A stretch of 10,902 nucleotides of DNA from assembly GCA_913061335.1 (NCBI GenBank), contig CAJXTP010000084.1, positions 1-10,902 on the forward strand, written 5' to 3'. A program made the translations under genes and the position numbers. Below are positions 1 through 6,518 of the stretch, piece by piece. The notes below the pieces were generated by a model. The model ran no database searches, was not told the DNA's origin, and saw only the letters and a program-made list of their open reading frames with translations. The DNA is from an uncultured Loktanella sp. GTDB lineage: Bacteria; Pseudomonadota; Alphaproteobacteria; Rhodobacterales; Rhodobacteraceae. Numbering within the stretch: position 1 is the first letter of the stretch; each line of letters opens with the position of its first letter.

Positions 1-2
1 TT

Positions 3-989
3 CGTGGCGGTGCCGATAACGATCGCATCGAAGGCGGCGCAGGCGGAGATAAAATTTGGGGCGACAGCGGCGATGACGCGATCTTTGGCGGCAGCGGTGA
101 CGACAGTGCTTATGGCGGCGTCGGCAATGACTTCATCAATGGCGAAAATGGCAATGATAAGTTGCTCGGTGGCGCGGGCGATGACCGTGTCATTGGCGGT
201 GACGGCCACGACTACGTGAACGGTAACTCTGGCAATGACGTTTTGGGCGGCGGTAGAGGCAACGATCGTCTCATCGGCGCAGATGGAAATGATGTGTTGT
301 ATGGCGGTGCTGGGTACGACGTCCTATCGGGTGGAGACGGCGAAGATATCATCCGTGGCGGCGCCAATAATGATCGCGCCTTTGGCGGCGCAGACACCGA
401 TAAAATCTGGGGCAATTCCGGCAATGACGCTCTCTTTGGCGGTGCTGGCGACGATTCCATTTATGGTGGCTCTGGTCACGATTTCATCAATGGCGATAGC
501 GGCAATGATATACTTCGCGGTGGCGATGGCGATGACCGCTTAATTGGCGGTGCTGGCCGCGACAATATGGTCGGTAACAAAGGTCACGACGTGATGAACG
601 GCGGATCACACAACGATAATATGCGCGGCGGTGCTGGCAACGACCAAATTAATGGCGACGGCGGCCACGATGGTTTGTTCGGCGATAACGGCAACGATAT
701 ACTTAATGGCGGCACGGGTCGCGACCACATGACTGGTGGTAATGGCGCTGACGTCTTTGTTTTTGATGAAGGCAATGGCGTTGATACCGTGCGTGACTTT
801 AATGCTGCTGAAGACCAAATCTGGATCACGCGATCCATCAATTACTTTGAGTTGTCAGAGCTGAGCCAAGTGGGCGCAGACGCGGTCTTTGATTTTGGTG
901 ATGGTGATAAGCTCACGCTTTTGAACACATCGGTTGGGGATCTGACGTTGAGCAACTTCGTTTTGACTGACGAACCTCTTTTCCTATAA
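3..989 (+). CDS. Secreted RTX (hemolysin-type Ca-binding repeat) protein, C-terminal part, 5' truncated
   Basis: The reading frame is open from base 3, so the gene begins left of the window; 328 residues are visible. An ATG at 162 is internal and not the start. About 27 copies of the nonapeptide GGxGxDxUx (for example GGAGDDSIY, GGSGHDFIN) fill visible residues 2-248. Such repeats fold into a parallel beta-roll that binds calcium after export. Residues 249-328 are a non-repeat tail with GADVFVFDEGNGVDTVRDF-like sequence and the hydrophobic end EPLFL, as expected for a C-terminal type I secretion signal. No catalytic domain is visible, so the role (adhesin, protease, bacteriocin-like, S-layer) cannot be told. 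Visible residues 2-70 and 119-187 match each other in the same order, a longer-period duplication. No type I exporter genes are in the window. The RTX family call is firm; the specific function is unknown. Confidence 0.93.
   Translation, partial: RGGADNDRIEGGAGGDKIWGDSGDDAIFGGSGDDSAYGGVGNDFINGENGNDKLLGGAGDDRVIGGDGHDYVNGNSGNDVLGGGRGNDRLIGADGNDVLYGGAGYDVLSGGDGEDIIRGGANNDRAFGGADTDKIWGNSGNDALFGGAGDDSIYGGSGHDFINGDSGNDILRGGDGDDRLIGGAGRDNMVGNKGHDVMNGGSHNDNMRGGAGNDQINGDGGHDGLFGDNGNDILNGGTGRDHMTGGNGADVFVFDEGNGVDTVRDFNAAEDQIWITRSINYFELSELSQVGADAVFDFGDGDKLTLLNTSVGDLTLSNFVLTDEPLFL
6..563 (+). repeat. Two long copies of an RTX repeat block, offset 351 bp
   Basis: Inside the RTX gene, the block at 6-212 (visible residues 2-70) is matched by the block at 357-563 (residues 119-187). 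Non-standard residues recur in order at an offset of 117 residues, which is 13 nonapeptides: KIWG at 17 and 134, FING at 44 and 161, and an S-x-YGG segment at 35 and 152. Single nonapeptides are all alike, but this shared order of variant residues shows that a multi-repeat block was duplicated. The copies have diverged at the DNA level, so the event is not recent. Confidence 0.7.
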
Positions 990-1012
990 TGTTCTTTGCG
1001 TAATTAGCATTG

Positions 1013-1054
1013 AGGGCCGCATGGGAAACTGCGCGGCCCTTTTGAGTTTGTTTT
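1013..1054 (+). terminator. Rho-independent terminator of the RTX gene
   Basis: A perfect 8-bp stem, AGGGCCGC (1013-1020) pairing with GCGGCCCT (1033-1040), encloses a 12-base loop and is followed by TTTGAGTTTGTTTT. It sits 24 bases after the RTX stop codon. The T-rich tail is only on the plus-strand side, so it is a good terminator for the RTX gene and a poor one for the opposing fahA relic. Confidence 0.85.
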
Positions 1055-1103
1055 GATGCTGGCATCGATAGATCGCAGATTTTGTGCAGTTACAAAGTAG
1101 CTG

Positions 1104-1719
1104 TCACATCTTGAACGCGGGTTTGATTTCACCGCGACACCCCCCCAAACCAACTTCGTAACCGTCGCCCATCGCGGCACCATGTAAGGTCAGCGTATCG
1201 CCGTTTTGGATGAATGTGCGGGTCTCGCCGGTGTCCAGAACTATCGGGTTTTCGCCACCCCATGAGAGTTCAAGCAAGGAGCCGCGTTCGGATTTTTCTG
1301 GGCCGGAAATGGTGCCGGAACCGATTAGATCGCCGACGTTCATCGCACATCCCGAAGACGCATGATGGGTCAGTTGTTGGGCCGCAGAATAGTACATCCA
1401 GCTGTAATTGGTCCGCGCAATCGTCGTCGCCGCTTTGCCCGCAGGCGTTGATGTGCGAAACGGCTCTAGCGCCGCTTTGGTGACGATCCACGGGCTGATT
1501 GACGTGGCAAATGGCTTGGCTTGAAAGGCCCGAGCGGTTGGTTTTCCAATGCTTGAATATCGCGTGCTGACCAGTCGTTCAGCAGAACATAACCAAAGAA
1601 CATGTCACCGATCGCGACGCCGCATCTGGTGTTGAAAACACGCCATAGGGCTGGTTATTTAAGGGAAAAGGCGTCTTGGCGTCATTTGCGCTTTGCACCC
1701 AAGATTTCAATAATGTCGT
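1104..1719 (-). pseudogene. fahA: Fumarylacetoacetase (fahA) relic with multiple lesions
   Basis: Intact fumarylacetoacetase hydrolyses fumarylacetoacetate to fumarate and acetoacetate, the last step of homogentisate breakdown. Pieces of it are readable in order on the minus strand but in three frames. They are an N-terminus (TLLKSWVQSANDAK, then PYGVFSTPDA) from 1719; VAIGDM joined directly to FGYVLLNDWSARDIQ at about 1618-1530; and a long C-terminal piece (ATSISPWIVTKAALEPF, then YYSAAQQLTHHASSGC and NVGDLIGSGTISGP) ending at a TGA at 1104-1106. The expected start codon reads ACG (1717-1719), seven bases after a good GAAGG at 1727-1731. A frame change lies near 1618, one base seems missing in the T run at 1524-1526, and about 200 and 30 residues are absent near 1600 and 1445. 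Total coding potential is about half the usual 410-420 residues. It lies 37 bases after hmgA, where fahA normally sits. Function is very unlikely. Confidence 0.88.
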
Positions 1720-1756
1720 TGTTATACCTTCGCATCAGGGTGCTGGGCGCGTGGCT

Positions 1757-3118
1757 TCATTTTGGGCCAGATGTTCCGTCGAATTTTTTGTCCAAGCTTT
1801 TCCAGCAGTCGATGTAATCGTCTTGTGCAGGCGCCTCTTTTGCGGCGAACACGGTTAGATGCTGCGGGAAACGGGTTTCGAACATGAACGACATTGTATT
1901 GTCGAGCTTTTCCGCCTTGAGATCTGCATTGGATGCGCCCTCAAACGCGGTTTTGTCGGGGCCGTGCGGCATCATCATGTTGTGCAAAGACATGCCGCCG
2001 GGGATGAACCCCTTGGGCTTGGCGTCATATTGGCCGTAAATATTGCCCATCAGTTCGGACATAATGTTTTTGTGATACCACGGCGGGCGGAACGTGTTTT
2101 CTGCCACCATCCAGCGTTCGCGAAACAGCACAAAGTCGATATTCGCGGTGCCATCTTGCCCTGACGGCGCGGTCAGAACCGTGAAAATTGACGGGTCGGG
2201 GTGATCAAAAAGCACAGCCCCAACGGGGCAATAGGTCTTAAGGTCATATTTCAGCGGGGCGTAATTACCGTGCCATGCGACGACATCAAGCGGGCTTTGA
2301 TCGATCTTGGATTGATGGAACTGGCCGCACCATTTGATGGTCAGAACTGAGGAGACTTCGCGGTCTTCAAAGGCGGCGACGGGTGTTTTGAAATCACGCG
2401 GGTTCGCCATGCAATTTGCACCAATTGGCCCTCTGCTCGGCAGCTCGAATTTCTGCCCGTAGTTTTCACAAACGAACCCGCGACATGGTCCTTCGAGAAC
2501 CTCAACACGGTAAACGAGACCACGCGGGAGAATGGCGATTTCTTGCGGCGCGAGGTCAATGACCCCGAGTTCGGTGCAAAACCGAAGCCTGCCTTCTTGT
2601 GGCACAACAAGCAGTTCGCTGTCGGCAGAATAGAAATAGCTGTCGACCATGCTGTCGTTGACCAAATAGATATGGCTCGCCATTCCGATTTGCGTGTTCA
2701 CGTCACCTGCGCTGGTCATGGTGCGCATGCCCGTTAACCATGTCAGCGGCGCGTCTGAATGCGCCAGCGGATCCCAGCGATATTGCCCCAAGCTTGTCAC
2801 GTCATCGGGCATATGCGGCGCCGATTTCCAATAGGGTAAATCGATCCGGCTGAGCCGACCTGCGTGTTTAACAGATGGCCTGATCCGGTAGCACCATGTG
2901 CGTTCGTTTTGGTGGCTTGGCGCGGTAAAGGCGGTCCCCGACAGCTGCTCTCCATAAAGGCCGTAGTTGCATTTCTGCGGACTGTTCATGCCTTGTGGCA
3001 GCGCACCCGGCAAGGCCTCTGTTTCAAAGTCGTTGCCGAAACCGGGCATGTATCCCGCGTGAGGGCCAGCGAGAGAAGGGGCCTGAACCAGCCCATGTGG
3101 TTTAGTTTCGGCGTTCAT
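1757..3118 (-). CDS. hmgA: Homogentisate 1,2-dioxygenase
   Basis: This cytoplasmic Fe(II) ring-cleavage dioxygenase converts homogentisate to maleylacetoacetate in tyrosine and phenylalanine catabolism. The 453-residue product has the normal family length. The N-terminus carries the typical YMPGFGNDFETEALPGALP region (23-41) and NYGLYGEQLSGTAFTAPR-like sequence (51-66). Iron ligands align with the human enzyme: His349 (FRPPWYHK), Glu355 (MSE) and His385 (PHGPD), with the same spacing as His335, Glu341 and His371. The active-site His292 equivalent is His306 (DHPDPSIF). The ATG at 3118 was chosen because AGGGAG ends five bases upstream; the frame stays open to 3232, but the extra residues are unlike the family and overlap hppD. 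It follows hppD by 31 bases, so the two are co-transcribed. No lesion is visible. Confidence 0.96.
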   Translation of the reverse strand: MNAETKPHGLVQAPSLAGPHAGYMPGFGNDFETEALPGALPQGMNSPQKCNYGLYGEQLSGTAFTAPSHQNERTWCYRIRPSVKHAGRLSRIDLPYWKSAPHMPDDVTSLGQYRWDPLAHSDAPLTWLTGMRTMTSAGDVNTQIGMASHIYLVNDSMVDSYFYSADSELLVVPQEGRLRFCTELGVIDLAPQEIAILPRGLVYRVEVLEGPCRGFVCENYGQKFELPSRGPIGANCMANPRDFKTPVAAFEDREVSSVLTIKWCGQFHQSKIDQSPLDVVAWHGNYAPLKYDLKTYCPVGAVLFDHPDPSIFTVLTAPSGQDGTANIDFVLFRERWMVAENTFRPPWYHKNIMSELMGNIYGQYDAKPKGFIPGGMSLHNMMMPHGPDKTAFEGASNADLKAEKLDNTMSFMFETRFPQHLTVFAAKEAPAQDDYIDCWKSLDKKFDGTSGPK

Positions 3119-3149
3119 CTTCTCTCCCTTTCGCATCCGGTTGGCACGA

Positions 3150-4235
3150 CTATAATACGCCGCGTTCGATCTGGTCGGCTTCGATGCTTTCAAAGAGTGC
3201 TTTAAAATTGCCTTCGCCAAACCCGTCGTCACCCTTGCGCTGGATGAATTCGAAAAAGATCGGGCCGATCACGGTCTTGGAGAAAATTTGCAGCAAGATG
3301 CGGGTTTCACCGCCACCGACGACGCCTTCGCCATCAATCATGATCCCGTTTTTCATCATGCGATCAAGCGGCTCTTGGTGGCCAGAAACGCGGGTCTTGC
3401 TGAGATCATAATAGGCCTTTGGTGGGCCTTTCATGAATTTAATGCCGCGCGATGCGATCTCGTCTGTGGCGTCATAGATGTCGCGCGCGCCAACGGCGAT
3501 ATGTTGAATGCCTTCACCTTTATAGCGTTTGAGGTATTCAACGATTTGGCCGGTTTCGCCGCGGTCTTCGTTGATAGGGATACGAATGCGCCCGCAAGGC
3601 GAGGTTAATGCGCGGCTCATGAGGCCAGTGAATTTGCCTTGGATGTCAAAGAAACGGATTTCCTTAAAGCCAAACAAATTGGCATAAAAGGCGAACCAGA
3701 CGTCCATGTTACCTTTGTGCACGTTATGCGTAAGGTGATCGAGATAGTGGAAGCCAACGCCAAGCGGGTGCGTTTTGCCAACCCAGTCAAATTCTTCGTT
3801 ATATGGGTTTGCTTCGTAGTAGTTTTCAACGAAGTAAATTAGCGACCCACCGATGCCCTCAATCGCAGGGACATCCATGGTTTTACCCCCTCCAACGTAA
3901 GCGACCGCGCCTTTGCTTACGGCGTGATCAAAGGCGTGCTGCGCATTGACCACGCGCCATGCCATCGACGGCGCACATGGGCCGTGTTCGTCGACAAAGC
4001 GACGGGCGTGGCTGTCGGGGTCGTTGTTGAGGACATATGTGATGTCGCCCTGCTGCCAAAGCTGCACATCCTTGGTCTTATGGGTCGCCGTATGCGCGTA
4101 GCCCATTTTGCCAAAAAGCTCTCTTAGCTCTTCTGGATTTGGGTGGGAAAATTCCACAAACTCGAAACCATCTGTACCAGCTGGGTTTTCGTCTGAGATA
4201 ATTGATTTTGGTGCATCGTGCGGGAAGGGGCCCAT
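3150..4235 (-). CDS. hppD: 4-Hydroxyphenylpyruvate dioxygenase
   Basis: This Fe(II) enzyme of the vicinal-oxygen-chelate fold turns 4-hydroxyphenylpyruvate into homogentisate. The 361-residue product matches the bacterial family length. The C-terminal domain carries all three iron ligands: His167 (LDHLTHNV), His245 (GIQHIAVG) and Glu329 (GPIFFEFIQRKG). It also has the expected FTGLMSRAL segment (202-210). The start is set at the ATG at 4235, preceded by GGAG at 4244-4247 with an eight-base spacer. The open frame runs on to 4370 but would cross the divergent Lrp-family gene and its promoter. It is the first gene of the hppD-hmgA-fahA unit and faces an Lrp/AsnC-family regulator gene that probably controls it. 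Confidence 0.96.
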   Translation of the reverse strand: MGPFPHDAPKSIISDENPAGTDGFEFVEFSHPNPEELRELFGKMGYAHTATHKTKDVQLWQQGDITYVLNNDPDSHARRFVDEHGPCAPSMAWRVVNAQHAFDHAVSKGAVAYVGGGKTMDVPAIEGIGGSLIYFVENYYEANPYNEEFDWVGKTHPLGVGFHYLDHLTHNVHKGNMDVWFAFYANLFGFKEIRFFDIQGKFTGLMSRALTSPCGRIRIPINEDRGETGQIVEYLKRYKGEGIQHIAVGARDIYDATDEIASRGIKFMKGPPKAYYDLSKTRVSGHQEPLDRMMKNGIMIDGEGVVGGGETRILLQIFSKTVIGPIFFEFIQRKGDDGFGEGNFKALFESIEADQIERGVL

Positions 4236-4327
4236 AGCGTGTTCTCCATATTTTTCAGGAGAATAGGCGGGGTCCAATGCAATGGGTGCGCAAAGGGGGC
4301 GGATGTTCCGTGAATTCGTGCGCTGGA

Positions 4328-4355
4328 ATTGCACATTCTCCAACTTTTGTGCAAT
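4328..4355. promoter_or_regulatory. Dyad operator candidate between hppD and the Lrp-family gene
   Basis: ATTGCACA (4328-4335) and TGTGCAAT (4348-4355) form a perfect inverted repeat with 8-base arms around a 12-base centre. It lies 9 bases before the Lrp-family start codon and about 93 bases before the hppD start. The left arm contains TTGCAC, which with CAATAT at 4352-4357 (17-base spacer) also makes a weak -35/-10 pair reading toward the Lrp-family gene. This position suits an autoregulated operator shared by the divergent genes. That the local Lrp protein binds it is inference. Confidence 0.55.
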
Positions 4356-4363
4356 ATGTACGC

Positions 4364-4846
4364 ATGACACAACTTGATTCTAAAGACATCCAGCTTTTGG
4401 CGTTTTTACAACAGGACAGTCAAACGTCCGCGCTTGATCTGTCTGGCAGGCTTGGCATGTCGGCGTCGCAGATTGGGCGGCGGCGTCAACGGTTGGAGGC
4501 GGAGGGGTTCATCACGGGGTATCCTAGTTTGCTGAGTGCCCAAAAGCTGGGGCTAGATGTTCAGGCGTTCATCCAAGTTCAGACTGAATCTCAGACCGGT
4601 CAAACACATAAATCCATTCAAAAGCTTACGAAATCCCAACCGGAAATTGTTGCCGCCTGGACGCTGACGGGAGAGGCTGACTATATCTTTCGGGTCTTTT
4701 GCGCAGACCTCGCTGCGCTGAATAGCTTGATCCAAAATGTGCTTTTGCCACACCCATCAATCGGTCGTGTGCAAAGCCAGATTGTTATGGATCAAATGAA
4801 GGACGATACTGCATTGCCGCTGACAGGGGTTTCTGCGGGAATCTGA
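4364..4846 (+). CDS. Lrp/AsnC-family transcriptional regulator
   Basis: The product is 160 residues, the usual size. Residues 1-60 form the AsnC-type winged helix-turn-helix (LDSKDIQLLAFLQQD, then LSGRLGMSASQIGRRRQRLEAEGFI). Residues 70-150 form the RAM effector and oligomerisation domain, with the typical TGEADYIFRV segment. Such proteins bind amino acids or related small molecules and act as dimers to octamers. The ATG at 4364 is chosen because MTQLDSKD is the normal family N-terminus; the frame is open from 4277, but the added residues are not family-like. No Shine-Dalgarno sequence precedes it, so a leaderless or very short leader is possible. Divergent placement from hppD points to local control of tyrosine catabolism, with a tyrosine-pathway compound as likely ligand; that is inferred. 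Confidence 0.92.
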   Translation: MTQLDSKDIQLLAFLQQDSQTSALDLSGRLGMSASQIGRRRQRLEAEGFITGYPSLLSAQKLGLDVQAFIQVQTESQTGQTHKSIQKLTKSQPEIVAAWTLTGEADYIFRVFCADLAALNSLIQNVLLPHPSIGRVQSQIVMDQMKDDTALPLTGVSAGI

Positions 4847-4887
4847 AAACTGGCCGGTCATTTGTGGCGTCGCTATCTGATTTGAAT

Positions 4888-4901
4888 TTGCGCCACCGCA
4901 A
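4888..4901. promoter_or_regulatory. NnrR/FNR-type box before the DUF1858 gene
   Basis: TTGCG-CCAC-CGCAA is a perfect dyad with five-base arms and a four-base centre, the form described for NnrR boxes in Rhodobacteraceae. TATGGT at 4923-4928 is a plausible -10 element. A start site near 4935 would put the box centre (4894.5) at about -40.5, close to the -41.5 of class II FNR-type activation. The ATG of the DUF1858 gene lies 61 bases downstream of the box. Confidence 0.75.
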
Positions 4902-4962
4902 CGTTTTGCTTGGTTCATCTAATATGGTGAAGACACAAATTTGGTTGTGACCGAGGTATTAA

Positions 4963-5178
4963 ATGAAACATCCACAGATGGACGATCCCGATATGCCGCT
5001 TGAAGATTTGATGTCGTTGTGGCCAGAAACGATTGCGGTTTTCATACGCCACAATATGCTTTGCGTGGGATGTTTGATCGGGCCGTTTCACACCGTGATT
5101 GATGCGTGCGCGGAATATGGGCTCGAGGTTGACGCCTTCTACGCCGAGTTGGCAGACAGCATTACGGCTTCGCGGTAG
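4963..5178 (+). CDS. DUF1858 small redox-disulfide protein
   Basis: A 71-residue soluble protein with no signal peptide. The segment LEDLMSLWPETIAVFIRHNM followed by LCVGCLIGPFHTV is characteristic of DUF1858, the domain seen in hybrid-cluster-protein-associated redox disulfide proteins. The conserved CVGC pair is Cys34 and Cys37. Known family context is nitrosative stress and metal-centre proteins, but no reaction is established. GAGG at 4953-4956 with a six-base spacer supports the ATG. A perfect NnrR-type dyad lies upstream at 4888-4901. The 3' end overlaps the convergent nnrR gene by 17 bases. The context suggests a role in handling NO or thiol and metal damage during denitrification; that is inference. 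Confidence 0.88.
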   Translation: MKHPQMDDPDMPLEDLMSLWPETIAVFIRHNMLCVGCLIGPFHTVIDACAEYGLEVDAFYAELADSITASR

Positions 5179-5902
5179 ACAGAACCACCAACTGGTGCGG
5201 GTCACAAACAGTGATCTTTTTGCGCCCACTTTTCACGACCCCGACCTTTTCCCAAGCGCTCAGCATGCGGCTTACAGTATGCAGCGTCGTGCCCGTCATT
5301 TCAGACAAATCTTGACGCGTGATCGGGAAATTTATCTCGATACCATCGCTTACTTTGCGGCCAGATTGATTGATGAGCCGCAGTAACGCGCAGGCGATCC
5401 GTTGTTCAACTTGCTGCGTTGCCATTTCAACGATCCGGTTATTCATCTCGCCCATGCGTTGACCAACAGTTTTGTAGGTTTCGGTCGCAAAGCCATCGTA
5501 GCGGGCAGCAAAATCATCCCAAAGCCGCATCGGCCATGACAGCGCTAGCGATTCCTTTGCGGTAATGGCAGTGGCGGGATAGGTGTCGCGGCCCAATGCC
5601 TTTGCAATGCCGAACAGCTGACCAGACGGAATATGCAGCGCGATGACTTGTTCACCATCTGGGGTGATCCGAACAACGCGAATGTATCCGTCGAGCAGCA
5701 AATAGAAATGATCTGCTCGGTCGCCTTCTTCGAACACGCAAGCACCAGCATCATAGCGCCGCGAAATGGCTTGTTCGAGAATTTCGCCAATCACCTGATT
5801 TTCCAACTTGGAAAATGCTGGCAACTCCGACAGCAAACTTTCGTCGAGACGGGCATGAGATGAGAAACGGGCTGCAGACTTCATTTCGTGAAAATCGCAC
5901 AT
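5162..5902 (-). CDS. nnrR: Crp/Fnr-family nitrogen-oxide regulator (NnrR-like)
   Basis: The protein has an N-terminal cyclic-nucleotide-like sensor domain (GACVFEEGDRADHFYLLLDGYIRV region), a long dimerisation helix, and a C-terminal HTH (ITRQDLSEMTGTTLHTVSRMLSAWE). The FNR-type N-terminal cysteine cluster is absent, so it is not an oxygen-sensing Fe-S FNR. In the recognition helix, FNR has E-x-x-S-R; here it is H-T-V-S-R, as I recall for NnrR proteins. The ATG at 5902 gives 246 residues. A TTG at 5920 (252 residues) and an ATG at 5884 are alternatives, and none has a good ribosome binding site. TTGCGC (5935-5940) and GATAAA (5912-5917), 17 bases apart, form a promoter whose -35 overlaps the box at 5927-5940. 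This would start RNA within a few bases of 5902 and suggests autoregulation. Adjacency to paz-nirK-nirV supports a nitrite/NO regulator. Confidence 0.88.
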   Translation of the reverse strand: MCDFHEMKSAARFSSHARLDESLLSELPAFSKLENQVIGEILEQAISRRYDAGACVFEEGDRADHFYLLLDGYIRVVRITPDGEQVIALHIPSGQLFGIAKALGRDTYPATAITAKESLALSWPMRLWDDFAARYDGFATETYKTVGQRMGEMNNRIVEMATQQVEQRIACALLRLINQSGRKVSDGIEINFPITRQDLSEMTGTTLHTVSRMLSAWEKVGVVKSGRKKITVCDPHQLVVLSTAKP

Positions 5903-5926
5903 CTTTAACGTTTTATCCAATCAGAA

Positions 5927-5940
5927 TTGATCTAGCGCAA
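5927..5940. promoter_or_regulatory. FNR/NnrR-type box between nnrR and paz
   Basis: TTGAT-CTAG-CGCAA has one FNR-like half (TTGAT) and one NnrR-like half (CGCAA) with the standard four-base centre. It lies 24 bases before the nnrR ATG and 89 bases before the paz ATG. On the paz side, TAGAAT at 5995-6000 is a possible -10, which would put the box near -72, a class I distance. On the nnrR side it overlaps the predicted -35, so repression there is likely. The sequence match is clear; the regulatory direction is inferred. Confidence 0.7.
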
Positions 5941-6029
5941 GAAATTGGGCCGTTTTCATTGCGCCATGACAAAGAACGCGCCCGTTAGTCGCCGTAGAAT
6001 AAGTGCAATTGAACACGAAAGGAAAACAC

Positions 6030-6461
6030 ATGTTTCGAATGATTGCCTCCGGTCTTGCACTTAGCGTCGCCCTCACTGGGGCCGCTGCGGCAGAAGACTT
6101 TGAAGTCAAAATGCTGAACCGTGGCGACGCGGGGCGAATGATTTTTGAACCTGCGTTCCTGCGCATTGCTGTTGGTGACACGGTGAAATTCATCGCCGAA
6201 GACCGCGGCCACAATGCTGAATCTATCGCGGATATGATGCCCGAAGGTGCGGCAGGTTTTGAAGGCCGGATCAACGAAGAGATCGTCGCAACTTTTGACA
6301 CTGAAGGCTTCTATGGCGTGCGCTGCAAGCCACACTTCGCCATGGGCATGGTGATGACGATTGCCGTTGGTGACATCGCCGAGACCCAAGAGGGTTTCCT
6401 TGAGGGCCGCATTCCAAAGAAAGCAATGACCCGCTTTGAAGAGCAACTTTCTAGTCTTTGA
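6030..6461 (+). CDS. paz: Pseudoazurin, periplasmic blue copper electron carrier
   Basis: Pseudoazurin passes electrons from the cytochrome bc1 branch to copper nitrite reductase. The 143-residue precursor has a Sec signal peptide (residues 1-21, ending GAAAA before EDFEVKM). Copper ligands are His61 (GHNAE), Cys99, His102 (CKPH) and Met107. Subtracting the 21-residue leader gives 40, 78, 81 and 86, exactly the classical pseudoazurin numbering, which supports both the start and the cleavage site. AAAGGA (6018-6023) lies six bases before the ATG at 6030; a GTG at 6003 in the same frame is upstream of this site and is rejected. nirK starts 57 bases downstream in the same direction, so carrier and reductase are probably expressed together. 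Confidence 0.95.
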   Translation: MFRMIASGLALSVALTGAAAAEDFEVKMLNRGDAGRMIFEPAFLRIAVGDTVKFIAEDRGHNAESIADMMPEGAAGFEGRINEEIVATFDTEGFYGVRCKPHFAMGMVMTIAVGDIAETQEGFLEGRIPKKAMTRFEEQLSSL

Positions 6462-6518
6462 CCTTAATTGGCGAGGGCCGTGTTTGGTCCGCGCCACATT
6501 CTCTAAAAGGAGAAGAAA

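Noticed and set aside
212..460. Proline/serine-rich open frames opposite the RTX repeats
   Set aside because: These are the complement of the GGxGxD repeat codons; any RTX array gives such frames on the other strand.
1270..1491. Minus-strand 73-residue frame inside the fahA relic
   Set aside because: It is out of frame with the recognisable fumarylacetoacetase pieces and matches no family; it is open by chance in a decayed gene.
3119..3232. N-terminal extension of hmgA up to 3232
   Set aside because: The added residues overlap hppD and are not family-like, while the ATG at 3118 has a good ribosome binding site.
4236..4370. N-terminal extension of hppD across the divergent promoter region
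   Set aside because: It would overlap the Lrp-family gene and the dyad; the ATG at 4235 has GGAG at a proper distance and gives the normal family length.
4864..4896. GTGGCG...CGCCAC inverted repeat as a terminator for the Lrp-family gene
   Set aside because: The loop is 21 bases and no T run follows closely; the right arm falls inside the stronger NnrR-type dyad.
4934..4949. CACAA-N6-TTGTG inverted repeat before the DUF1858 gene
   Set aside because: The arms are only five bases and it lies around or after the predicted transcription start; it may be chance.
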